36,055 bases of DNA, from positions 1-36,055 of the forward strand of contig JAFTJI010000222.1 in NCBI GenBank assembly GCA_017456495.1, written 5' to 3'. The stretch is from Lentisphaeria bacterium. Its GTDB lineage: Bacteria; Verrucomicrobiota; Lentisphaeria; Victivallales; UBA1829. Shown here one piece after another: positions 21,928 through 29,257 of the stretch (position 1 is its first letter; each line of letters starts with the position of its first letter). A program made the position numbers and the translations under genes. Below the pieces are notes generated by a model, which saw nothing but the letters and a program-made list of their open reading frames with translations, did no database searches and was not told where the DNA came from.

Positions 21928-23019
21928 ATGACACTTGAAGAAATAAAGACACGTTCCGCAGAAACAGAAAAACGGATGGAAACCTTGAAGGGGTTCCTGA
22001 AAATTGATGAGCATCGCGAAAAAATCGCTGAGTTGGAAGAGATCATGGCAAAACCTGATTTCTGGGATAACAAGGACGAAGCTCAGAACACAGTTCAGAA
22101 GCTCAGCTCAGAGAAAAGTGCTGTTGAACCGTTCCTCCTGCTGCAGAAAGAAGTTGAAGATTTCGCAGCTCTTGCAGAACTCGCTTCTGAAGATGAATCT
22201 TTTCTGGAAGAAGCTGATTCCCTTTGGGCAGCTCTCGAAAAATCCCTTGATAAAACGGAGCTTGTCAGCTTCCTTTCCGGTAAATTTGACCGTATGAACT
22301 GCTTCTTCTTTATTCATGCCGGAGCCGGCGGAACAGAATCCTGCGACTGGGCAAGTATCCTTTTGCGTATGTACCGCAGATGGTTCGAACGCCGGGGATG
22401 GAAGGATGAAGTCATTGATATGCAGCCGGGAGATGAAGCCGGAATCAAGAGCGCGACTCTGAAAGTTACCGGAGAGTTCGCTTACGGTTATCTCAAAAGC
22501 GAACGCGGCGTCCACCGTCTCGTCCGAATTTCCCCATTTGATTCCAATGCCAGACGTCATACCTCTTTTGCTTCGGCAGATGCTTTTCCGGAATTGGAAG
22601 AAGATCTTGACGTTGTCATTGACGAAAAAGACTTGAGAATTGATACCTACCGTTCCAGCGGAGCCGGCGGACAGTACGTCAACAGAACTGACTCCGCAGT
22701 TCGAATCACACACCTTCCCACCGGAATCGTTGTGGCTTGCCAGATGGAACGTTCCCAGCATAAAAACCGCGCAATGGCATTCAAAATGCTGCAGGCACGT
22801 TTGTATGAATTGCAGGAAGAAAAACGGAAACAGGAAGCCGCAAATATCAGCGGTGCAAAATCCGAAATCGCATGGGGAAGCCAGATCCGTTCTTATGTCC
22901 TCCAGCCGTATCAGATGGTCAAAGATACCAGAACCGGATACGAGACCGGAGATACCGGCAGCGTTCTGGATGGCGACCTGGATGCCTTTGTGGAAGCCTT
23001 TCTCAAGTGGCAGCAGTAA
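21928..23019 (+). CDS. prfB: Peptide chain release factor 2
   Basis: This 363-residue release factor ends translation at UGA and UAA. The RF2 specificity motif SPF (202-204) and the catalytic GGQ (247-249, in SSGAGGQY) are present, and length is normal. The ATG at 21928 is chosen because MTLEEIKTRSAETEKRM is the usual N-terminus; a longer frame from 21847 adds unlikely residues. In most bacteria this gene carries a +1 frameshift with an in-frame UGA near codon 25. Here the reading frame is continuous (codons 22-27 encode GFLKID), although a Shine-Dalgarno-like AAGGGG remains at 21988-21993. The HAD phosphatase gene begins inside its stop codon. Confidence 0.96.
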   Translation: MTLEEIKTRSAETEKRMETLKGFLKIDEHREKIAELEEIMAKPDFWDNKDEAQNTVQKLSSEKSAVEPFLLLQKEVEDFAALAELASEDESFLEEADSLWAALEKSLDKTELVSFLSGKFDRMNCFFFIHAGAGGTESCDWASILLRMYRRWFERRGWKDEVIDMQPGDEAGIKSATLKVTGEFAYGYLKSERGVHRLVRISPFDSNARRHTSFASADAFPELEEDLDVVIDEKDLRIDTYRSSGAGGQYVNRTDSAVRITHLPTGIVVACQMERSQHKNRAMAFKMLQARLYELQEEKRKQEAANISGAKSEIAWGSQIRSYVLQPYQMVKDTRTGYETGDTGSVLDGDLDAFVEAFLKWQQ

Positions 23020-23594
23020 TGCTTATTGCACTTGATATCGGAAACGTTTGCATTCAGCTGCATCTGGAAGAGTCTGCCATCGCGCTCGGGTTCGATTCAG
23101 ATCATCCCATGCCCGAGCACATTATGTCGTTCTGCCGGAATTTTGCACTCGGAGAGGTTTCGTCAGAAGAGTTCCTGAAAACAATGTCTTTTCAGCTCAA
23201 CCGCCCGGTTGAACAGGTCCTTGAAGCATGGAACATGGAGATTGGAGAGGCATTTCCCGGCATGACTGAAGCTGTCAGGGATTTTGCAGCTCGCGGTGTG
23301 GAATTTGTTTTCCTTTCGGATACCAATGAACTTCACATGACAAAAATCCGGCGTACCCTTCCTTTCTCAAATCTGGTGAAAGGGGCTGTTCTCAGTTACG
23401 AAGTCAGCAGCTGTAAGCCTGATCCGGGAATTTACTCTGCATTCGAACAGAAATACGGAATCCCGGATCTTTATTTTGATGATTTGGAAAAAAATATAAT
23501 CGGCGCAAAGAACAGAAACTGGAATGCTGTCCAATTTACAGATGCATTCCAGTTCCGTGAAGCAGTTGAACAGGCTCTTGCCCGGAAAAATTGA
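23019..23594 (+). CDS. HAD family hydrolase (YihX-like phosphatase)
   Basis: This 191-residue HAD-superfamily protein starts with ATG at 23019, overlapping the prfB stop (TAATG) and so probably translationally coupled. Motif I is ALDIGNV with the nucleophile Asp6; the usual second Asp is replaced, as in the YihX-like subgroup (DLGNV). Motif II is SDTNE, motif III has Lys in SCKPDPGIY and motif IV is YFDDLEKN. The cap is a short helical insert after motif I. Substrate is unknown; sugar phosphates are usual for the subgroup. Confidence 0.85.
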   Translation: MLIALDIGNVCIQLHLEESAIALGFDSDHPMPEHIMSFCRNFALGEVSSEEFLKTMSFQLNRPVEQVLEAWNMEIGEAFPGMTEAVRDFAARGVEFVFLSDTNELHMTKIRRTLPFSNLVKGAVLSYEVSSCKPDPGIYSAFEQKYGIPDLYFDDLEKNIIGAKNRNWNAVQFTDAFQFREAVEQALARKN

Positions 23595-23597
23595 TTT

Positions 23598-24194
23598 TCA
23601 GGTCCAGCGGGTCAATTTGTAATCCAAGCGTTCCTTCAACTGAACAAATTGAGCATTGGGAAGAGCAAGGATCTCTTTGATATCCTCATCGGAAACCCCG
23701 GCTCTGAAAAGCTTCAGAAGACGGAACTCTTCTGTATCCAGAGTCAGCAAGCGGGAATCCGTTAGTTGCCTGTTTTTATAACCGAACAGTTTAGCCAACT
23801 GTTTTCCGATCCGTTTGTGGATCGCTTGCCGGGTAACTCCTTCTTTTCGGGCGATTTCTGCAAAACTTTTGGCTCCCATCAGCTTTGCAGAAAGAATTTT
23901 TCCCAGTTTTCTGTCTTTTCCGATCCGGAGCAGAAATGCGGAAAGAGCAATTACTTCATCCCGTGTGTAGGTTCGGTTATCAGAAATATCAACGGGCAAG
24001 ACATTTGACGGTGCCGCATTACAGTTATCAATGTACTCTGATGTGTGATACCATTTTGTATCCTGTATTTTTGTTTTCCGGTTATCTTCCGTGCAAAATT
24101 TACAGGATTCCAGATAGATGCAGCTTGTACAATTTTCCAGCGCAATGTATTGCCCGAAACATTCCGGTGCCGTTTCTTCAATAATCTTTTCCAC
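23598..24194 (-). CDS. Cysteine-cluster helix-turn-helix protein, unknown function
   Basis: This 198-residue protein matches no family I can name. Its N-terminus has five cysteines (12, 22, 25, 31, 34; C-x9-C-x2-C-x5-C-x2-C) that could hold zinc or an Fe-S cluster. Residues 108-138 form a helix-turn-helix (SFAEIARKEGVTRQAIHKRI) of the kind seen in sigma-factor region 4 and phage regulators, and a second helical repeat lies near 160-195. It starts with GTG at 24194 behind a G-rich ribosome-binding site (seven G) and overlaps the upstream 78-codon gene by 17 bases, so the two are coupled. The pair looks like part of an accessory or degraded mobile region. Confidence 0.6.
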   Translation of the reverse strand: MEKIIEETAPECFGQYIALENCTSCIYLESCKFCTEDNRKTKIQDTKWYHTSEYIDNCNAAPSNVLPVDISDNRTYTRDEVIALSAFLLRIGKDRKLGKILSAKLMGAKSFAEIARKEGVTRQAIHKRIGKQLAKLFGYKNRQLTDSRLLTLDTEEFRLLKLFRAGVSDEDIKEILALPNAQFVQLKERLDYKLTRWT

Positions 24195-24414
24195 GATTCC
24201 CCCCCTCTTTTTTGTTTAATTGAAACCTGGTGTTAATCATTGCAGAGATAGCCTCTTCCACTTGCGGACGCCAGAAAAACATTTTTGATTTCCGGGTCCC
24301 GACCGGATTTTTTACAGGAACAAAAATCCCTTTTTGAATCATTTTACTCACAACATTTTTGCTCCACGGCAAAGCTTTCTGCAATTCTGCCCGAGATAAG
24401 AACAGGTCTTTCAT
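24178..24414 (-). CDS. Small winged-helix (excisionase/AlpA-like) DNA-binding protein
   Basis: This 78-residue basic protein has a predicted winged-helix/MerR-like fold: LSRAELQKALPWSKNVVSKM forms the first helices, and the following strand reads GIFVPVKNPVG. Proteins of this size and layout include excisionases and AlpA-type regulators of mobile elements, though no integrase is in the window. AAAGG lies 8 bases before the ATG. It is the first gene of a two-gene operon with the cysteine-cluster protein and sits next to a palindrome (24437-24458) that may be its operator. Confidence 0.6.
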   Translation of the reverse strand: MKDLFLSRAELQKALPWSKNVVSKMIQKGIFVPVKNPVGTRKSKMFFWRPQVEEAISAMINTRFQLNKKEGGNRGKDY

Positions 24415-24436
24415 TTTAATACCTTTCCAGCTTTTA

Positions 24437-24458
24437 CAAAACAGTTTATTCTGTTTTG
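24437..24458. promoter_or_regulatory. Perfect 8-base inverted repeat upstream of the small DNA-binding gene
   Basis: CAAAACAG (24437-24444) and CTGTTTTG (24451-24458) are exact reverse complements, 6 bases apart, 22 bases before the start codon. TTGACA lies further out on the minus strand (24473-24478), but I see no convincing -10 at normal spacing. Confidence 0.55.
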
Positions 24459-24494
24459 ATCCAAAGAAAAGTTGTCAACCGTTCTTATTCTATT

Positions 24495-24522
24495 TTTATA
24501 AAATAATATCATATTTTATAAA
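24495..24522. repeat. AT-only 11-base inverted repeat
   Basis: TTTATAAAATA (24495-24505) and TATTTTATAAA (24512-24522) are exact reverse complements around six bases. It lies in the AT-rich gap 24415-24621, which has no gene. Because only A and T are involved it could arise by chance. Confidence 0.4.
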
Positions 24523-24621
24523 TTCAAATAGCATAATATAAAAAGAATAATAATTATACAAAAAAAATCAAAAAAGAGTAGAAAAAGACAAAAAAGGTAT
24601 GTTCCGGATAAAATGATGAAA

Positions 24622-25308
24622 TCAGTTGTTTTTTAAGAGTGCTTCAGCTAATGGAAGATCTGAAAGACGGGTAATTTTCAGATTGACTTCTTCCGGCTGA
24701 ACAGGAAACGTCCGGATTCCGCAATAGCATTCCACTGCAGCGGTATCATCAGTGAAAGATTTATTCTCAGCAACAGTTTTCTGCAATGCGTGACGGAGCA
24801 GGTCTGTCCGGAAGGTTTGCGGGGTTTCGATCTCCCACATAAATTCCCGGTTGACACCTCCGGCGGTCAGCAAGCCTTCATGATCGGCAAGTTTCAGGGT
24901 ACTGGTGACCCGTCTGGCTGCTGCGGCTGCAGAATGCCGTTCTGCGGCTTCATAGACTGCCTGGATCGTGTTCCTGCGGATCAGAGGGCGGGCTGCATCA
25001 TGTACAGCTGTTAAAACGCTTTCTTCCGGAAGAGCTTCCACTGCATTGAGAACTGATCTTGTACGATCTGTACCGCCTGTTACGACAGTGATCCGGTTTC
25101 CGTGAATATATTGATCCAGTAGATCCTGCAATGCGGATTTATAGTCTTTATGAACGGGGATAACAATAAAGTCATCCTGACAAAAGAATCTGAACTGTTC
25201 AACGGCATGAATAAAAACCGGTTTTCCGTTCAGGGGTTCAAAGAGTTTATTTCCGTTGCCGTAGCGTGTTGAAGAACCGCCCGCCGGGATGACTGCTGAA
25301 TATATCAT
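24622..25308 (-). CDS. ispD: 2-C-methyl-D-erythritol 4-phosphate cytidylyltransferase
   Basis: This 228-residue enzyme of the MEP pathway to isoprenoids joins CTP and methylerythritol phosphate. The nucleotide-binding start VIPAGGSSTRYGNGNKLF, HDAARPLI, the substrate-binding ETPQTFR and SFTDDTAAVE are all present, and length is usual. AGGT before the ATG gives a modest ribosome-binding site. It is preceded by the terminator of the LysM gene, so it is probably transcribed separately. IspF, often adjacent or fused, is not in the window. Confidence 0.94.
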   Translation of the reverse strand: MIYSAVIPAGGSSTRYGNGNKLFEPLNGKPVFIHAVEQFRFFCQDDFIVIPVHKDYKSALQDLLDQYIHGNRITVVTGGTDRTRSVLNAVEALPEESVLTAVHDAARPLIRRNTIQAVYEAAERHSAAAAARRVTSTLKLADHEGLLTAGGVNREFMWEIETPQTFRTDLLRHALQKTVAENKSFTDDTAAVECYCGIRTFPVQPEEVNLKITRLSDLPLAEALLKNN

Positions 25309-25333
25309 GGGGTGTACCTGTATAAAAGAAAAT

Positions 25334-25359
25334 GCCGCGAACTTTTACAAATCCGCGGC
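25334..25359 (-). terminator. Terminator after the LysM lipoprotein gene
   Basis: GCCGCG (25334-25339) pairs with CGCGGC (25354-25359), with further weak pairing inside. On the minus strand ATTTTCTTTT follows. Confidence 0.65.
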
Positions 25360-25384
25360 TTTCATAAAATCAATGCAAGATATC

Positions 25385-26446
25385 TTACAGAACAACTTTT
25401 GTTCCGCGCTTGATGTTGCCGTCTGCAGGAATATGAGGATTCAAATTCCGGATGTCCATCTCAGAACGGGAATACTCAGCAGCGAGTCTTGCCACAGTTG
25501 TATCTTCTGTAACGACTTCTGTAACTGCGACAGCCGGAGCCGGTTTTGAGATATTTACATTCGGTTCTCCGATATCATCAACATACGGGGCAGGGACATC
25601 TTCCAGATTGTCGTTTGCAGGTGCTGCAGGTTTAGCCGGAGCCGCAGGCTTTGCGGGTGCTGCAGGCTTTGCGGGGGTGGCAGGTTTTGCTGCAGCTTTT
25701 CCGCCAACATTCTTCTTCGGTGCTGTGACTCTTCTCGGAGGAAGTCTGAGCTTCTGTCCGGGCTGAATTACCTTTTTCAGAGGAAGATTGTTGTACTCTG
25801 CGATATCACTTGCACGGAGACCGAATCTGCTTGCAATTTTGCTGAAACTGTCATTTTTCTTGACGATATAGATTCCATCTGCAGGAATCGGTTCATAAGT
25901 TTTCTGAACCTTTACAGCCGGAGTATAAGCCTTGGTGACTTTCTTCCCTTTGGCAGGGATTCTGATCGTTTTACCGGGAATCAGTTTCTTTTCGGGGTAG
26001 GGGTTATAGGTCATTAAAACTTTAGTAGAGACGCCGAAATCCTTTGCGATCTTAGAATAGGTATCGCCTTTTTGGATAATGTATTCGATATCATTATCTT
26101 GAGCAGGAGCCTGGGCAGCGGGAGTTTTTGCAACAGGTTTTTCGACTTTCTTAGCCGGCTTTTCAACAGGCTTTTCAACAGGCTTTTCAACAGGTTTTTC
26201 AGCAACGGGTTCCGGGATTTCAACGGGTTCATCCACGACAGGTGCATCCACCACAGTTTCCGGCTGCTGTACTTCCGGTTTCTGCCCTTCCGGTTTTTCT
26301 CCTTCCGGCTGCTTCTGGATGAAGGCGTTTTTGGGCATCGGTTCATCTTCCTGTACACCAGTACATCCGCCCAGCATAAAAGCTCCACCAATGACAAGGT
26401 GAAGTGCCGCGATTGACGTACAGATGACAAACATCTTTTCTTTCAT
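25385..26446 (-). CDS. Lipoprotein with three LysM domains
   Basis: This 353-residue secreted lipoprotein has an N-terminal hydrophobic segment ending in a lipobox (LGGC, Cys28). A charged Pro/Glu/Lys spacer follows, with EKPV repeated (about 83-107). It has three LysM peptidoglycan-binding domains (about 121-164, 191-235 and 309-353), and an Ala/Pro/Lys repeat (PAKPAA, about 253-277) lies before the last. No catalytic domain is seen, so it probably anchors the envelope to peptidoglycan. GGAGG before the ATG and a terminator behind mark a single-gene unit. The spacer repeats are also short tandem DNA repeats and could change length. Confidence 0.9.
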   Translation of the reverse strand: MKEKMFVICTSIAALHLVIGGAFMLGGCTGVQEDEPMPKNAFIQKQPEGEKPEGQKPEVQQPETVVDAPVVDEPVEIPEPVAEKPVEKPVEKPVEKPAKKVEKPVAKTPAAQAPAQDNDIEYIIQKGDTYSKIAKDFGVSTKVLMTYNPYPEKKLIPGKTIRIPAKGKKVTKAYTPAVKVQKTYEPIPADGIYIVKKNDSFSKIASRFGLRASDIAEYNNLPLKKVIQPGQKLRLPPRRVTAPKKNVGGKAAAKPATPAKPAAPAKPAAPAKPAAPANDNLEDVPAPYVDDIGEPNVNISKPAPAVAVTEVVTEDTTVARLAAEYSRSEMDIRNLNPHIPADGNIKRGTKVVL

Positions 26447-26552
26447 GTAATTGACCTCCGGTTTTTATGTTAATTTTTCTCGTATATATTCTACGGTACT
26501 ATTACATTCTTTTTTCAGGAATGCAAATGATTTTTTATAAAAAAATCAATTT

Positions 26553-26605
26553 TTTTTCAAGAGATCCGGCTTCTGTGGGAAGATGGACCGGAAACTCTTG
26601 AAAAA
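26553..26605 (-). terminator. Hairpin after the aminotransferase gene, probable terminator
   Basis: TTTTTCAAGAG (26553-26563) and CTCTTGAAAAA (26595-26605) are exact reverse complements, with CCGG/CCGG pairs inside. On the minus strand a T-rich stretch follows after an A-run, which makes the termination call less certain. Confidence 0.6.
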
Positions 26606-26612
26606 GCCGGTT

Positions 26613-27794
26613 TTATTTCAGACCGGCGCAGAATTCTTTCATTCTGCTGCATGCTTCCCGGATGACAGAATCAGCGCAGGCATAAGAGATGCGGACGCTT
26701 TCGCTGTCGCCAAATGCATCGCCGGGGACTGCGGCAACTTTCTTCTCGTCCAGAAGTCTGTTGACGAATTCGGTTGCTCCGAGTCCGAAAGATGCAACGT
26801 TGAAGAACAGGTAGAACGCTCCCTGCGGGCGGATCGTCTTGATTCCGGGGATTGCTGAAACCAAATCATAGACCAAGTCTCTTCGTGCAGCAAACGCTTT
26901 TCTCATCTCTTCCACAGGTTCCTGCGGTCCGGTCAATGCAGCAATTGCGCCATACTGAGCGAAGCTTGTCGGGTTTGAGGTGGAGTGACTCTGGAACGCG
27001 GCGATCCGTTTTGCAAGCCACATGGGGGCTGCCAGATAACCGAGTCTCCAGCCGGGCATGGAATATGCTTTGCTGAAGCCGTTGATGGTGATCGTCTGTT
27101 CTGCCATTTCCGGAGAAAGGGAGGCAATGCTGCAGTGAGGATATTCTGCATCGTAGACGAGTTTTTCGTAAATCTCATCAGACATGACCATGAAGTTATA
27201 CTTCAGAGCCAGAGCCGCGATCCCCTCAATAGTCTTTTTGCTGTAGACTGCACCGGTGGGGTTGGAAGGGGTGTTGAGGATCAGGAGCTTGGTTCTGGGA
27301 GTGATTGCAGCTTCCAGTTCAGCGAGATCAACTTCAAAATTGTTTTCTGCTTTGGTTTTCAGGATGACGCTTGTTGCGCCTGCTGCCTTGACCATTTCAG
27401 GATAGCTGAGCCAGAACGGTGCGGGGATGATGACTTCATCGCCGGGACCGCAGAGAGCTGCGATTGCAGCAAAGCCGCTGAATTTTGCTCCGGGGGAAAC
27501 AATGACCTGTGCAGGTTCGCATTTGATTCCGTTGTCATTTGCCAACTTATCAACGATCGCTTTCCGGAGTTCCATGATGCCGGAGGACGGTGTATATTTT
27601 GTTTTCCCGTCTGTAAGAGCTTTAATTGCTGCCTGTTTGATGTGTTCCGGTGTGTCAAAGTCAGGCTGTCCTGCACCCATTGCGCAAACATTTTCGCCGG
27701 CGGCTTTCAAGGCATCTGCCTTTGCTGTAATTGCCAAAGTCTGTGACGGCTGAAGATAAGCCATCGTTCCCTGTGTTTCTCTGAGATCTTTCAT
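26613..27794 (-). CDS. Class I aspartate-type aminotransferase
   Basis: This 393-residue PLP-dependent enzyme of the AspC/AspB-like group (aminotransferase class I, I-beta type) moves amino groups between aspartate-type amino acids and 2-oxoglutarate. The PLP-lysine motif is SKAYSMPGWRLGYL, NTPSNPTGAVYS carries the conserved Asn, and MGAGQPDFDTPEHI is the N-terminal substrate loop. Length is typical. The start at 27794 has AAGGA 9 bases upstream, but that site lies in the closing stem of the structured leader, so translation is probably controlled. Methionine or prephenate could also be substrates in this subgroup. Confidence 0.92.
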   Translation of the reverse strand: MKDLRETQGTMAYLQPSQTLAITAKADALKAAGENVCAMGAGQPDFDTPEHIKQAAIKALTDGKTKYTPSSGIMELRKAIVDKLANDNGIKCEPAQVIVSPGAKFSGFAAIAALCGPGDEVIIPAPFWLSYPEMVKAAGATSVILKTKAENNFEVDLAELEAAITPRTKLLILNTPSNPTGAVYSKKTIEGIAALALKYNFMVMSDEIYEKLVYDAEYPHCSIASLSPEMAEQTITINGFSKAYSMPGWRLGYLAAPMWLAKRIAAFQSHSTSNPTSFAQYGAIAALTGPQEPVEEMRKAFAARRDLVYDLVSAIPGIKTIRPQGAFYLFFNVASFGLGATEFVNRLLDEKKVAAVPGDAFGDSESVRISYACADSVIREACSRMKEFCAGLK

Positions 27795-27801
27795 ACTTCA
27801 G

Positions 27802-27892
27802 AATCCTTATTCCCGTCTCTCCCGGGGAGTCATTCGGTACTGGACTCGATGTCACTTCCGCTGCCGGGCCAGTCCCGGTGCCGCAAAGGATT
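27802..27892 (-). promoter_or_regulatory. Structured leader of the aminotransferase gene, riboswitch candidate
   Basis: The 125-base gap before the aminotransferase gene is GC-rich and foldable on the minus strand. AATCCTT (27886-27892) can pair exactly with AAGGATT (27802-27808), which contains the AAGGA ribosome-binding site 9 bases before the ATG. Inside, CGGGACTGG (27869-27877) can pair with CCAGTACCG (27835-27843) with one mismatch, and CCGGG/CCCGG offers a competing hairpin. A multi-stem fold that hides the start site is typical of a translational riboswitch. Short parts recall SAM-I and cobalamin riboswitches but the full core of neither is present, so the class is not assigned. Confidence 0.5.
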
Positions 27893-27919
27893 TATCCGTC
27901 CAATAATCCGGATTTTGTC

Positions 27920-29092
27920 TTATTTCAATGAATCTTCAATGATTGATGCCAGATCATTTTCATTGATCCGGATCACCTGAGATTCCCTTTCATAACTTTC
28001 TTTACTGTCAGCTGCATGGGCACTGTTGACCATGACATCTGTTCCGAACTCACGGCGGACGGTCCCCTCAGGTGCTTTTGTGGGGTCTGTCGGACCGAGA
28101 ACTTCACGAATTTTCCGAATAGCATCTTTTCCTTCATAGACCAATGCCATACACTTCACGAGTCCGGGCTTATTCAGCTCCGATTCCGGACATTGATCCG
28201 GCCGTCTTCCGGACATGAAACCGACGATGCGGTTAAACTGGTCATCTGCAAATTCCGTACCGATCGTCTTTTGTAAAACTTCCGCACTTGCCTCGGAAAG
28301 CTCTATGCCGAAATGATCTTCCAACAGCTCCAGAGCTTCTTCGCCGATTTTTCCGCTCAGCTTTTTCCGGAGAGCCTCTTTGACCGGACCATAAAAATCC
28401 AATGCCTGAGCAACGCTCATCCGGTGGACTTTGCATCCCATGATCCTGAGACTTGTCCGGCTGAACATATCAATGATCCCGCCGGGGCGGACACTGGGTC
28501 TGTTCCAGTTGTCTGGTTTGATAATGGCAAGAGTGCGCTCCGTTCCGGGTTCAGATTCAATGGTTCCGGTGACAATATTTTCCTGCCCTTTCAGGAATTT
28601 AGCCAGGATGGCGAGCCGTTCTTTTGCGCCTTCCGCATCCGGCGGCGTGAAAACAGCCGGTTCGAAGTATTGCAGAGAACCATCACGGTTATAAACCAGA
28701 TCGCAATAGGTGTCACGAATCGTTTCCCCGGCAAGAGAGCCTTTCCGTGTCTTGCTGGTAGGAAGCCCCCCCACTACGCTGTAAAGTCTGCGGCAGGCAT
28801 CTTCTCCCCTGAACAGAAGAAGCATCAAACGTGCTTTTTTGCCATCGGGCAGGGGGGTGAAATTATCCATGACATAATCGGAAAAGATCTTGGCAGTCGT
28901 TTCGTCTGTCTTCCCTATTTGACGTCGAATGGAATCTGCGAAAGCGGCACATGTTTCATAATCCGGCGTGATGATCTGGGCTCCAGCCAGTTCAAGTCCG
29001 GTTCTGAAAAGCAAACGTGTTATGATTCCGCCTGTACGCGATTTCCTTAATGAATAGGGGGTAATCAGCACATACGAAAGTTCGGATGCCAT
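27920..29092 (-). CDS. ndk: Tandem nucleoside diphosphate kinase
   Basis: This 390-residue protein has two NDK domains in one chain (about 1-170 and 183-375), where the usual enzyme has one of about 140 residues. NDK passes phosphate between nucleoside tri- and diphosphates through a histidine. The C-terminal domain keeps TLAIIKPDNWNR and the active-site stretch NSAHAADSKES with His359. The N-terminal domain starts YVLITPYSLRKSRTGG, but its equivalent stretch reads LVYNRDGS, with Tyr where the histidine should be, so it is probably inactive and may be structural. AAAGGAG precedes the ATG; the aminotransferase follows 125 bases later. Confidence 0.87.
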   Translation of the reverse strand: MASELSYVLITPYSLRKSRTGGIITRLLFRTGLELAGAQIITPDYETCAAFADSIRRQIGKTDETTAKIFSDYVMDNFTPLPDGKKARLMLLLFRGEDACRRLYSVVGGLPTSKTRKGSLAGETIRDTYCDLVYNRDGSLQYFEPAVFTPPDAEGAKERLAILAKFLKGQENIVTGTIESEPGTERTLAIIKPDNWNRPSVRPGGIIDMFSRTSLRIMGCKVHRMSVAQALDFYGPVKEALRKKLSGKIGEEALELLEDHFGIELSEASAEVLQKTIGTEFADDQFNRIVGFMSGRRPDQCPESELNKPGLVKCMALVYEGKDAIRKIREVLGPTDPTKAPEGTVRREFGTDVMVNSAHAADSKESYERESQVIRINENDLASIIEDSLK

Positions 29093-29140
29093 TTTGTCTC
29101 CTTTCCGGTTTGTATTTTTTGTATCCTCTGAAACTGCGGT

Positions 29141-29169
29141 AATTTACCATTCTTTTACGTAAGAATCAA
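29141..29169 (-). promoter_or_regulatory. Promoter for the tandem NDK gene
   Basis: On the minus strand TTGATT (29164-29169) and TAAATT (29141-29146) are 17 bases apart. The spacer contains the palindrome TTACGTAA (29155-29162), a possible regulator site. Confidence 0.66.
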
Positions 29170-29257
29170 ATGTTTTTTGAAAAAAAAAGAGGGATTTTTT
29201 AACAGGAGACGGTTTTTAGTGCCTGCTGCAGGGAAAAACAGCGTTTCTGCAGAGAGG

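Noticed and set aside
21734..21952. Longer N-terminus for the flippase
   Set aside because: The extra 73 residues run upstream of a good promoter and do not look like a flippase start; the ATG at 21733 is better placed.
24437..24458. LexA/SOS box
   Set aside because: The arms are in the opposite order (ACAG..CTGT rather than CTGT..ACAG) and the spacing is wrong for the classical proteobacterial box.
26157..26205. CRISPR-like short repeats
   Set aside because: The repeats are 12 bases, have no spacers and encode an in-frame EKPV linker of the LysM lipoprotein.
27802..27892. Calling the aminotransferase leader a SAM-I or cobalamin riboswitch
   Set aside because: Only short strings match. The SAM-I kink-turn/GAAACCCGGCAACC core and the cobalamin GCCACTG..GGGAAGG core are not present, so no class is assigned.
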